From an uncultured Gammaproteobacteria bacterium (GTDB taxonomy: Bacteria; Pseudomonadota; Gammaproteobacteria; GCA-002705445; GCA-002716945): a stretch of 64,000 nt of DNA. The notes below the pieces were generated by a model. That model was not told the origin of the DNA and did no database searches. It saw nothing but the letters and a program-made list of their open reading frames with translations. Shown here piece by piece: positions 40,556 to 49,627 of the stretch (positions are counted from its first letter, which is position 1; each line of letters opens with the position of its first letter). The DNA lies in the NCBI GenBank assembly GCA_902559355.1, contig CACEHM010000001.1, positions 209,829 through 273,828 of the forward strand. Reading direction: 5' to 3'. The translations under genes and the position numbers were made by a program.

Positions 40556-41249
40556 AAGAGTAAGTTAATAAAATAATAATGACATATAACATATAAATTA
40601 TTGCGTCTATTGTATATAAATAGTTAGAAAGGATTAATATGATTATCATTGATACGCATATAATCTTTCTAAAGTATGAGCTAGGAAGGTTGCCATTACT
40701 TATGTATCCATATTTTACTAAAAATAAGAAAATATATCTATAAATTGGGACGCACATAATCATAAAACAAAAAGAATAATTATATATAAGAGAAAAACTA
40801 AGAATAAATATCAAAAAATTATCAACTTCTTGATCAAAAGTCTCTCCAAATTCTGTCTGCTGTCTAAGAAATCTTGATAGGTAGCCATCAGCCCCATCTA
40901 ATAATAGACTTATTACGCTTAGTACAAGAAGAAGGTAATGATTATAGTAATTTATATTCATCACTAATATTAAAATGAAGCAATTAATAATTAATCTATA
41001 GTTAGTTATCATATTTGGAATATTGTAAGAAAATTTATCTTGTCTCAGCAGGTAATGAAAAAGCATGCACGTAATTATATATATCATAATAGAGTCGTTT
41101 ATTATCAAAGGGATAGTATTTTTATCTGTTAAAGAAAAAATAAGAAATGATAAAAATATTAAATTAGTCACAATAACTTGAATGCTTATGTATCCACCGA
41201 TTATATTTTTGTTATAATTCATACATGAATCAGTATACAGCACAATCAT
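40512..41249 (-). CDS. CDP-alcohol phosphatidyltransferase family protein
   Basis: DGADGYLSRFLRQQTEFGETFDQEVD matches D-x2-DG-x2-(A)R-x8-G-x3-D-x3-D (A to S). Confidence 0.88.
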   Translation of the reverse strand: MIVLYTDSCMNYNKNIIGGYISIQVIVTNLIFLSFLIFSLTDKNTIPLIINDSIMIYIITCMLFHYLLRQDKFSYNIPNMITNYRLIINCFILILVMNINYYNHYLLLVLSVISLLLDGADGYLSRFLRQQTEFGETFDQEVDNFLIFILSFSLIYNYSFCFMIMCVPIYRYIFLFLVKYGYISNGNLPSSYFRKIICVSMIIILILSNYLYTIDAIIYMLYVIIILLTYSFVRDTIWLYRRRNV

Positions 41250-42193
41250 TTTGGGTATCTAAGAAAAAAGGTAGTATTAAAAAAGAACCTCTTGATACAT
41301 CTATGGAAAAAGATGAAATCTTAGTTAAGACATTATATTCCGGGATAAGTTATGGAACTGAAAAAATAGTTTTTGATGGACAAGTCCCGAAGAATCAATT
41401 TAGTTTTATGCGAGCTCCTCATCAAGAGGGTGAGTTTGATAGTGATCTAAAATATGGTTACTTAAATATAGGGAAGGTAATAGAGGGCCCAAAAAAATAT
41501 CTCAATAAGCATGTTTATACAATGTTTCCTCATCAGTCTATGTATATTATTCAAGCATCGCTAGCCACGCTTATTCCAAATGATATACCATTGAGAAGAG
41601 CTCTTCTTACGGCAAATATGGAAACAGCAATTAATGCCATGTGGGATACAAAACCAACAATAGGCGACAAAACATATGTCATAGGTGCAGGCATTGTTGG
41701 AATTCTTATGGCCTATGTTTTATCTGAGAGTTTTGGCATTGATGTTATTATCCTTGATAAGGATTCTAAAAAGAGAAAGACTTGTAAAGCTCTAGGGTTA
41801 ATATATAAAAGTGATCTAAGCTGTATAAATGAGGCTGACATTATTTATGAGTGTTCTGGTAACGCAGATGTGATAAATGAATTAATATCAAAATGTTCAT
41901 TAGAAACAAAGATATGCATTCTCAGCTGGTATGGCAAGCAACAAACTAAAATCAAAATGGGGGAAAACTGTTTTTCAAGAAGATTAGAAATTATATTCTC
42001 GCAAGTTGGGAATATATCAGCATATAAATCAAAAAAATGGAATAATTTAAGCAGAAGATTATTGGCTCTAAATATGTTGAAAGATAAAAGATTAGATACC
42101 TTGATTGATAAAAAAGAAATCTTTTTAAAAGACTTGCCGTCTTTTTTTAAAAAAGGAAATTCAAATGGTCTTTGTAAAGTTGTGAGATATTAA
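41225..42193 (+). CDS. MDR-superfamily dehydrogenase lacking catalytic zinc Cys
   Basis: YSGISYGTE in place of CG-x-CGTD; MRAPHQEGEF; Rossmann GAGIVG. Confidence 0.82.
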   Translation: MNQYTAQSFWVSKKKGSIKKEPLDTSMEKDEILVKTLYSGISYGTEKIVFDGQVPKNQFSFMRAPHQEGEFDSDLKYGYLNIGKVIEGPKKYLNKHVYTMFPHQSMYIIQASLATLIPNDIPLRRALLTANMETAINAMWDTKPTIGDKTYVIGAGIVGILMAYVLSESFGIDVIILDKDSKKRKTCKALGLIYKSDLSCINEADIIYECSGNADVINELISKCSLETKICILSWYGKQQTKIKMGENCFSRRLEIIFSQVGNISAYKSKKWNNLSRRLLALNMLKDKRLDTLIDKKEIFLKDLPSFFKKGNSNGLCKVVRY

Positions 42194-42586
42194 ATGTATG
42201 AACTGAAAATTAGAGACTATTGTTTCGTAGCACACAGTCTAAAAGATGATTTTTTCGGACCTGCTAAAAATCTTCATGGTGTTACCTATGTAGTTGATCT
42301 GATTATTTCTTCGAAGAAACTCATTGAGAAAAATGTAATTATTGATATTGGCATAGCGAATAAAGTATTAAAGACTGTTATTACACAATATAACTACAAA
42401 AATCTTGATGATATAGATAAATTTAACAATCACATTACTACTACAGAGTATATGGCAAAACAATTTGTTGATGATATTTGTATGGAATTACAGAATATTA
42501 ATTATCCAATTAACAAGCTTTACTCAATTAAAATTGAATTAAAAGAAAATCACATAGCTTCAGCTTCTTATTTAAAAATTATCTAA
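42194..42586 (+). CDS. Divergent PTPS/QueD-fold (6-pyruvoyltetrahydropterin synthase-like) protein
   Basis: FVAHSL...GPAKNLHGVTYVVDL, TTEYMAKQFVDDI; PTPS fold pattern with altered active-site residues. Confidence 0.82.
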   Translation: MYELKIRDYCFVAHSLKDDFFGPAKNLHGVTYVVDLIISSKKLIEKNVIIDIGIANKVLKTVITQYNYKNLDDIDKFNNHITTTEYMAKQFVDDICMELQNINYPINKLYSIKIELKENHIASASYLKII

Positions 42587-42587
42587 A

Positions 42588-43574
42588 GTGAACTATTTTA
42601 TTACTCCAGATCTCAAAAGTATATCTGGCGGGAATAAGTATGACTTAAATGTTATCGACTATCTTAATGCTCATAGATGTAAAATAGTCAATGTCACGCT
42701 AAAAGATATTAATTTATTATCATATAAGTTCTTCTTTAAAATTAATATGATTCCAAAAAACTCTACTTTACTGATTGATGGTCTAGTTGCATCGAAAATG
42801 AATCATCTTATAAAAATACTTTCAAAAAAATACAATATTATACTGCTGATTCATCACCCAGTATCATATGAGGAAAAGAAAAATGGAGATATTATTTCTA
42901 AGCTTAAAGAAAAGATAGTATTTTCTCACGCAAAAAGAATCATTACAGTTAGTCATACAATGAAAAAACTTATAAAAAATATGTTAACTAAAAATAAAAA
43001 TATTGACGTTATATATCCTGGAGTTGATAATATTTATCACCAGAATAAAATTACAAATCTAAGTATTAACCATAATATCGCCACTATAGGTTCTGTTATC
43101 CCAAGAAAAAATATAGAAAAATGCATTGAAACACTCAGTCATCTTGATAAAAAGTGGACTCTTTCGATATTCGGTGGGTTTTATGACAGCGATCCTTATT
43201 ATAAGAATCTTATTTCAAAAATAAATTATTATAATTTAAAAAATAGAGTTATTTTTCATAATACTGTTGACGAAAAAATATTAATTGAACATCTTAAAAA
43301 CTCTAGAGTTTATCTTTGCCTAAGTCAGTATGAAGGTTATGGAATGGCTAATATAGAGAGTGCAACTATTGGACTACCTCTAGTTGTATCAGATTTACCA
43401 GTATTCAGAGAAAATCTAATGGGGTTTAATAGAACTTACACAGATTCAAAATCTGCACGGGCAGTCGCAGATGCTATTATCAATACATCATTTGAAGATA
43501 ACCACATTAATTTAAGAACTAGAAGTTGGGGAGATGTCGGCTTTAGTTTTAAGCAGGTGTTAAATGGGCAATAA
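42588..43574 (+). CDS. Glycosyltransferase, GT-B family 4-like
   Basis: EX7E motif EGYGMANIE; IGSVIPRKNIEKCIE. Confidence 0.9.
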   Translation: MNYFITPDLKSISGGNKYDLNVIDYLNAHRCKIVNVTLKDINLLSYKFFFKINMIPKNSTLLIDGLVASKMNHLIKILSKKYNIILLIHHPVSYEEKKNGDIISKLKEKIVFSHAKRIITVSHTMKKLIKNMLTKNKNIDVIYPGVDNIYHQNKITNLSINHNIATIGSVIPRKNIEKCIETLSHLDKKWTLSIFGGFYDSDPYYKNLISKINYYNLKNRVIFHNTVDEKILIEHLKNSRVYLCLSQYEGYGMANIESATIGLPLVVSDLPVFRENLMGFNRTYTDSKSARAVADAIINTSFEDNHINLRTRSWGDVGFSFKQVLNGQ

Positions 43575-44436
43575 ATTTAGTAAATCATGGATTAATATGA
43601 GAGTAGGCTATGATAATATTTCTCGGAGTACAATCTTACTTGATCATATAAATAAATTATCACAAGAAGATGATATCGATCTTATAGATTTATACTGTGG
43701 ATCAGGTAACTTTTTAATATGGTCATTAGATAAAAATATTTCATTCAACAACTGTATATTAGTTGATCATGATATAAAATTGCTTAAATCAATAAAAAGT
43801 AATTTAAGAACTCATTTAAGACCAATGTATAGTATCCAGTCAAATACAAATAATCTTGATTTACTTATTAAAAAAAATTCCGAGATATTATCTACGATTT
43901 CAATTAAAAAAAATGATTGTGATAGTTACAGATGCTCATGTGAAAAATATCATGTAATAAGTTACTCAGCTGCACTCGATATTATGCCTAAGCCATCAAT
44001 AGGTAGCGCATTAAAAAGAATTAAAAAAAACAATATTCTTTATTTCTCCTTATGTTTTAATGGTAAAGTCAGGTGGACGCCTACAAATACATTTGATAAA
44101 TATATATTAACATTTTTTAATAATCATCAAAGATCAGACAAAGGATTTGGAAAGGCTCTCGGGTCTAAATCTATTGAATTTATAAAACAAAAAGCAGATA
44201 AACTTAATCTTAATATAACTATTAAAGATTCGCCATGGATTATAAAAAATAAATTTGATAAAGATAAAGTATTTATGAAAAGATATATTTTAGATATCAA
44301 GAAGTCTTTATTTCATATGGAGGGAATAGATAAAGATATACTTAGAAAATGGTATCAAGACAAAAAATCTGAAATTGATAATAAAAAAATCCAATTGTAT
44401 GTTGGGCACAATGATATCTTACTTTATAAAAAGTGA
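43564..44436 (+). CDS. Class I SAM-dependent methyltransferase
   Basis: LIDLYCGSGNFLIWSLD; FNNHQRSDKGFGKALG. Confidence 0.82.
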   Translation: MGNKFSKSWINMRVGYDNISRSTILLDHINKLSQEDDIDLIDLYCGSGNFLIWSLDKNISFNNCILVDHDIKLLKSIKSNLRTHLRPMYSIQSNTNNLDLLIKKNSEILSTISIKKNDCDSYRCSCEKYHVISYSAALDIMPKPSIGSALKRIKKNNILYFSLCFNGKVRWTPTNTFDKYILTFFNNHQRSDKGFGKALGSKSIEFIKQKADKLNLNITIKDSPWIIKNKFDKDKVFMKRYILDIKKSLFHMEGIDKDILRKWYQDKKSEIDNKKIQLYVGHNDILLYKK

Positions 44437-45305
44437 AAAATAATCTTAAATATTTTTTCTCAATAGCACTGATGAGCTATCTCATTGTATACTATGGAAA
44501 TGATATCAAACTTCTAATTAAAGAAGTCAATCTATTATATTTACCTTTAATTTTTTTATTAAGCTTGCTTCAATATTTTCTATCGGCATGGAGATGGCAT
44601 TTCATTGCCTCTAAAACAAGATCAAGAATTAACTACAAAGATGCGATAAGATTCTACTATATATCTGGATTTTTAAATAATATTCTTCCAACTGGGATAC
44701 TAGGGGATATCTATAGAAGTATAAATATAAAAATCAATGGGGAGAAAAGAGGAAATATCTTAAAATCCTTACAATCCGTCATTCTTGAAAGGCTATCAGG
44801 ACAAATAACGTTAGTTGTGACATTTATAATATCTCTATCATTATTTTTTTTTATTAATGAAAAATATACTGCATTCTATTATGTAGTAGGATCAATTCTT
44901 ATACTTTTCTTATTAATAAGATTATTTTTTAGATATAAACAAAATAATAAATATATTATTAATTTTAAATATATTTTTAGCGGAAAGCTTTTTTATAAGC
45001 ATTTCTTTTTATCATTGATAATTGTATTAACCTATATAACTACATACATAATTTGTGCATTTTCACTTAATCTCGATATCGATATCATTAGCTTCTTTGT
45101 CTTTGCGCCAATTATATTATTTTCAATGACTCTGCCTGTAAGCATAGGTGGCTGGGGTATTAGGGAAACAACTGCGCTAGCAATATCTTTTCTTTTAGGG
45201 TTAACGGTTTCTGCAAGCGTTACTGTTGCTATAGTATATGGTTTAACTAATTTATTTTGTTCACTTCCTGGTATGTATTTCTTAATCAACAGAAAAATTA
45301 GTTAA
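44433..45305 (+). CDS. UPF0104/lysylphosphatidylglycerol synthase TM-region-like membrane protein
   Basis: ILPTGILGDIYRSI, LPVSIGGWGIRETTALAISF. Confidence 0.88.
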   Translation: MKNNLKYFFSIALMSYLIVYYGNDIKLLIKEVNLLYLPLIFLLSLLQYFLSAWRWHFIASKTRSRINYKDAIRFYYISGFLNNILPTGILGDIYRSINIKINGEKRGNILKSLQSVILERLSGQITLVVTFIISLSLFFFINEKYTAFYYVVGSILILFLLIRLFFRYKQNNKYIINFKYIFSGKLFYKHFFLSLIIVLTYITTYIICAFSLNLDIDIISFFVFAPIILFSMTLPVSIGGWGIRETTALAISFLLGLTVSASVTVAIVYGLTNLFCSLPGMYFLINRKIS

Positions 45306-46077
45306 TTTCAATATCAAACAATATATCATTACCCATCTGATAATGATTTGGCTTGAAGGATTTTTGATTATTAAGCGCGATATATTTATCAGGTATAAAC
45401 GATGGTCGCCCACCTCCTAATATGATAGGGCACAAACAAATATGGATTTTATTTAAAATATTTTTGTTCATGAAATAAGATATAGTCCTACCTCCACCCT
45501 CGATGTAAATAGTCTGTCTTTCTTTATCATGTAAAGTCTTTTTCATTTCATCCAGATTATCTCTCAAATGGACTATATCACCCATGATATCTTTTTTTCT
45601 CAAAATTCTCTTTGGATCAAAAACATAAATCAACGGATTATTGCCCTTTACTAATCTAGTTGTTAGTTTTGGCTTATCTTCAAGATAAGTCTTTGCGCCA
45701 ACAATGATTACATCTGACACAGCTCTTAATCTATGAATATGTTCAAGATTTTCTTTACCACTGATATATTTTGACTCACCTGATTCTGTAGCAATAAACC
45801 CATCAAGAGATTGAGCAATGTGGGCGATATATTGAAATTTACCTTGAAAACAGACTATGGGCAAAAAAATATGGAATAGATTTTCAATATCTTTTTTTAA
45901 ATTTATATTAGTATCTTCAATATAATTTTTTTTTCGGTTATATCGAATTTGTAAAGTATTTTTCTGAGACTGTTCACTTATTTCAATAATATTTCTTTTA
46001 GTTTTATACTTCGTATTAGTATTAATGCTTAAAATAAGTGACCAAGCAGTTTTTTTTGTTATACTGATTTTAGACAT
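45298..46077 (-). CDS. RibD C-terminal (pyrimidine/DHFR-like) reductase without deaminase domain
   Basis: AQSLDGFIATESGESKYISG, LRAVSDVIIVGAKTYLEDKPKLTTR, IYIEGGGRT. Confidence 0.88.
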   Translation of the reverse strand: MSKISITKKTAWSLILSINTNTKYKTKRNIIEISEQSQKNTLQIRYNRKKNYIEDTNINLKKDIENLFHIFLPIVCFQGKFQYIAHIAQSLDGFIATESGESKYISGKENLEHIHRLRAVSDVIIVGAKTYLEDKPKLTTRLVKGNNPLIYVFDPKRILRKKDIMGDIVHLRDNLDEMKKTLHDKERQTIYIEGGGRTISYFMNKNILNKIHICLCPIILGGGRPSFIPDKYIALNNQKSFKPNHYQMGNDILFDIEIN

Positions 46078-46089
46078 ATTAGTAGTTAT

Positions 46090-46317
46090 ATGAATTTTTT
46101 AAAAAATGTAATTAACAACATACTCCATGGAGCTCTAATTTCTGTTCCATTATTAATATTCATTCATTTTACTCATGGGTATTTTTCTCAATATAGTCCA
46201 ATTCCATCAATCTTATATTTTTTCTCTTCAATGTCATTTGGAATAATTTATTTAGCAATTACTCTGTACATAATAGGATTGTTAGCCAACTTCTTTATTA
46301 GAAATCTAAATGTGTAG
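46090..46317 (+). CDS. Small membrane protein, possibly truncated DUF502-like
   Basis: Two hydrophobic helices; family call weak. Confidence 0.45.
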   Translation: MNFLKNVINNILHGALISVPLLIFIHFTHGYFSQYSPIPSILYFFSSMSFGIIYLAITLYIIGLLANFFIRNLNV

Positions 46318-46318
46318 T

Positions 46319-46774
46319 TTATAGTATGGTTGGATTTGGCGCGTCGCCATAAACTTCCTCAGGATCAAATATTTTTTCATCTTCAATAAACTTCAATTCT
46401 AGCTGTTTTGAATTTAAGTCAATCTCTCTATAAAAACATGACTTGTATCCAACATGACAGCTTGCTTCACCTCTTACTGAGACATTGAGCCATATACAAT
46501 CTTGATCATCATCAATAAAAATATTCTTAACATCTTGGATTAGACCGCTAGTAGCACCTTTATGCCATAAACACTTTCTACTACGACTGTAATAGTGAGC
46601 TTCTCTTGTTGTTATTGTCTTTTTTAATGCTTCCTCATTCATATATGCGTGCATTAGAACAACTCCTGTTTTAGCATCCGTGGTTACTACAGGAATAAAA
46701 CCATTTTTATCAAATTTAGGAGCTAGGTCTTTTCCTTCTTCAACTTGTTTTATTGTCTCTCTTTTTTTAAACAT
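46319..46774 (-). CDS. hisI: Phosphoribosyl-AMP cyclohydrolase, HisI-only (start MFKKRETI)
   Basis: MHAYMNEEALKKTITTREAHYYSRSRKCLWHKGATSG; CHVGYKSCFYR. Confidence 0.94.
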   Translation of the reverse strand: MFKKRETIKQVEEGKDLAPKFDKNGFIPVVTTDAKTGVVLMHAYMNEEALKKTITTREAHYYSRSRKCLWHKGATSGLIQDVKNIFIDDDQDCIWLNVSVRGEASCHVGYKSCFYREIDLNSKQLELKFIEDEKIFDPEEVYGDAPNPTIL

Positions 46775-46985
46775 TCTTTTTTTTCTTAAAGTTTTTTCTA
46801 GTTTTGCTAAGATGCTTTTCATGTACATCCTTTGTGACAAATATTTTACCACAGTAATAACATTCTGCACTCCCATCTTTTAATGTTAGATATACATTAG
46901 GATGCTTGCCAGAAATGACATCTCCATTACAAGAAGCGACTGTCACATGATTCTCTACTATCTTTAGGTTCTGACGTTTCAGCAT
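46767..46985 (-). CDS. Zinc-finger domain protein (zf-CHCC, NDUFS6-like)
   Basis: SCNGDVISGKHPNVYLTL...CYYCGKIF. Confidence 0.8.
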   Translation of the reverse strand: MLKRQNLKIVENHVTVASCNGDVISGKHPNVYLTLKDGSAECYYCGKIFVTKDVHEKHLSKTRKNFKKKKNV

Positions 46986-46987
46986 AT

Positions 46988-47647
46988 TTATAAAGAGGAA
47001 AAATCACCTAACTTCATTAGTCGTTCTCTAAATTTTTCTTTTATCTCTTCAGTTAAAGGCTTTATATCTAATGCTTGTTTCATTAATTCAATATTTTTTA
47101 CATCAACAAATAACAAATGAGCAATATCTTTTATACTCATAGAGTTTTCTTCAGAGTGCACTTTATCAATTGCATCACCCGGGCTAATTTCACCGTCATG
47201 TATTACGCGTAGATAACTACCAAGCAATCCTGATTGAGAAAACATTTTTGGAAATTCTCTACTATTTAGTTTAATTCCTATTTTGTAGCATGGGATTCTT
47301 GGCTGACTTACTTGGAGTAAACATTCATTTATTTTGAATTGATCTCCAATTTTAATTTTGTCTTCGTCGAAATCATCAATTGTCAAATTCTCGCCGACTA
47401 AACCGTACTCTTTGAAATCACTATTTAGCTTTTCACTCCACGTTTGATAATGTGTATATGAATATGCATATACAGCTTTATCATAACCGCCATGAACAGT
47501 TAAATCTGCTTGTCTATCACCCTCAATTCCTTGCGATGATACTGTAACTTTGTTACTTACAGGCTTTTTATAAATACTTGTGATAAGCTCTTTACCATTA
47601 AAAGTAACCTTTTGTGGCTCAGAAACATTTATAGACAGAATTTTCAT
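46988..47647 (-). CDS. MOSC-domain protein
   Basis: GIEGDRQADLTVHGGYDKAVYAY; YGLVGENLTI. Confidence 0.94.
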   Translation of the reverse strand: MKILSINVSEPQKVTFNGKELITSIYKKPVSNKVTVSSQGIEGDRQADLTVHGGYDKAVYAYSYTHYQTWSEKLNSDFKEYGLVGENLTIDDFDEDKIKIGDQFKINECLLQVSQPRIPCYKIGIKLNSREFPKMFSQSGLLGSYLRVIHDGEISPGDAIDKVHSEENSMSIKDIAHLLFVDVKNIELMKQALDIKPLTEEIKEKFRERLMKLGDFSSL

Positions 47648-47670
47648 ACATTTACCTTAATTATATTAAC

Positions 47671-48552
47671 ATGAATTTATTTAAAACTAACTGGTTCCTT
47701 CTAATAATACTATCTGCTATCTGGGGTGGTGCATTCACTTTGAATAAATTAGCTCTAGATTTCTATACCCCGGAGGTCATTGTTGCAGGTAGATTAATCT
47801 CAGGTTCAATATTTCTTGTTGTGCTTGTCTATTTTATGTATAAGAGATTCACAATCAGTTTCTCTGAGTTAAATTATTATCTTTTTATGAGTCTTGTAGG
47901 AATTGTTATTCCTTTCATTGCAATTATAAACGGACAAAAAAATATTGACAGTGCTATGGCCGGTATACTAATGGCTACAATGCCGATAACTACAATTCTA
48001 CTATCACACTTCTTTCTAGTAGATGAAAAAATGAATCAACAGAAGTTCATCGGATTTATAATATCTTTTTTTGGTGTTTTTATTCTTATATACCGAGATG
48101 ATCTGTTTATAAATAATTCATTTAGCTCGACTTTAGAATCTCAATTGTTAGTAATGCTAGGATCTACCTTGTATTCAGTAGCTGCTATTTATGGTAAAAA
48201 ATATAAAATGACTGATCCTGTTAGTGCCTCTACAGGAACAATACTCTTTGCGACATTTTTCATGTCAATATATCTGTTACTTATAGATAAAAGTAATCCT
48301 GATATAAGCGATTTGATGCTTAATACTAATATTCTTTTACTAGGCATATTATGTACTGCAATTGCAACAATAATTTATTTCCAAATATTACAAACATCAG
48401 GGGCATCCTTTTTATCAATTATGAACTTCCTTATACCGCTTTGGGCTATTCTTTTTGGCATATTGATACTGGATGATGCATTTAGTTGGAATTATATTTT
48501 AGGTTTAGCAGTAATCTTATCGGGTATTAAATTAGCAAATTCTAGGCGTTAA
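47671..48552 (+). CDS. EamA/DMT-family transporter
   Basis: SAIWGGAFTLNKLAL, 10-TM pattern. Confidence 0.92.
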   Translation: MNLFKTNWFLLIILSAIWGGAFTLNKLALDFYTPEVIVAGRLISGSIFLVVLVYFMYKRFTISFSELNYYLFMSLVGIVIPFIAIINGQKNIDSAMAGILMATMPITTILLSHFFLVDEKMNQQKFIGFIISFFGVFILIYRDDLFINNSFSSTLESQLLVMLGSTLYSVAAIYGKKYKMTDPVSASTGTILFATFFMSIYLLLIDKSNPDISDLMLNTNILLLGILCTAIATIIYFQILQTSGASFLSIMNFLIPLWAILFGILILDDAFSWNYILGLAVILSGIKLANSRR

Positions 48553-48591
48553 TTTATTTATCCATAACTATATATATAGTAGTATTAGGTC

Positions 48592-48885
48592 ATGAATAAA
48601 AAAACAGAAATTGAAGCTGCAACATTCAGGAGAATTGTAAAGCATTTACAAGAGAATCCTGATGTCCAAAATATTGATTTAATGAATTTAGCGAACTTTT
48701 GTAGAAATTGTATTTCAAAATGGTATGTATCAGAGTCTTCCTCCCAAGGTGAAGAATTATCATATGATGCTGCAAGAGAGTTAATATATGGAATGCCTTA
48801 TGATAGTTATAAAGAAAAATATCAGAAAGAGGCAACAAAAGAACAACTGGAAAAATTTAATGCTAGCCAAAAAAACAAAGGCTGA
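48592..48885 (+). CDS. DUF1244 protein
   Basis: NLANFCRNCISKWYVSES; ARELIYGMPYDSYKEKYQ. Confidence 0.88.
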   Translation: MNKKTEIEAATFRRIVKHLQENPDVQNIDLMNLANFCRNCISKWYVSESSSQGEELSYDAARELIYGMPYDSYKEKYQKEATKEQLEKFNASQKNKG

Positions 48886-49627
48886 TTTAACTGATAAACA
48901 ATTACTAAGATATAATAGACATATTGTTCTTCCTGAAATTGATATTGATGGACAAACAATACTTGTAAATTCAAAAGTTGCAATCATTGGTCTAGGTGGT
49001 CTAGGTTGTCCTGTATCTACATACCTTGCATCTTCTGGTCTCGGGACCTTATTGCTAATAGATGACGATACAGTATCATTAACCAATCTTAATAGACAAA
49101 CTCTATTCACTGAAAATGATCTTAATAAAAACAAAGTAGATGCGGCATCGAAAAGACTACTGGCTCTCAACTCTGACTTAACAATAAAGACTGATAGGTC
49201 TAGGGTTGATCAAAGATTTGATACAAGCAAACTCAAAGAATTCGATGTAATTATTGATTGTACAGATAACTTTGAGGCAAGAACCCTTATTAATCAAATA
49301 TCTCTTTTACATCGAATACCACTTATAACTGGAGCAGCATTAAAGTTTGAAGGGCAAGTCGCAGTCTTTAGAAATGATATTGATGATGAGCCATGTTATC
49401 GATGTTTATATCCAGACCTTCCTGATATAAAAAATACATGCATAGATTCTGGTATCCTTGGCAGTGTTACTGGTTTCGTCGGCACTATCTTAGCGACAGA
49501 ATGTATCAAAGTGTTGTGTAAATTTGGAAAAACATTTGAAAGTAAACTTTTTCTATTAGATCTAAAAAATAATGATTTTAAAACAATCAAAATTAATAAA
49601 GACGATGAATGTCGATACTGTAAATAA
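48860..49627 (+). CDS. moeB: ThiF/MoeB-family adenylyltransferase
   Basis: RYNRHIVLPEIDIDGQ; IGLGGLGCPVSTYLASSG; RCLYPDLP; C-x2-C tail. Confidence 0.9.
   Translation: MLAKKTKADLTDKQLLRYNRHIVLPEIDIDGQTILVNSKVAIIGLGGLGCPVSTYLASSGLGTLLLIDDDTVSLTNLNRQTLFTENDLNKNKVDAASKRLLALNSDLTIKTDRSRVDQRFDTSKLKEFDVIIDCTDNFEARTLINQISLLHRIPLITGAALKFEGQVAVFRNDIDDEPCYRCLYPDLPDIKNTCIDSGILGSVTGFVGTILATECIKVLCKFGKTFESKLFLLDLKNNDFKTIKINKDDECRYCK

Noticed and set aside
46090-46317. Truncated DUF502 gene as a pseudogene
   Set aside because: Resemblance is too weak to distinguish a truncated gene from an unrelated small membrane protein.
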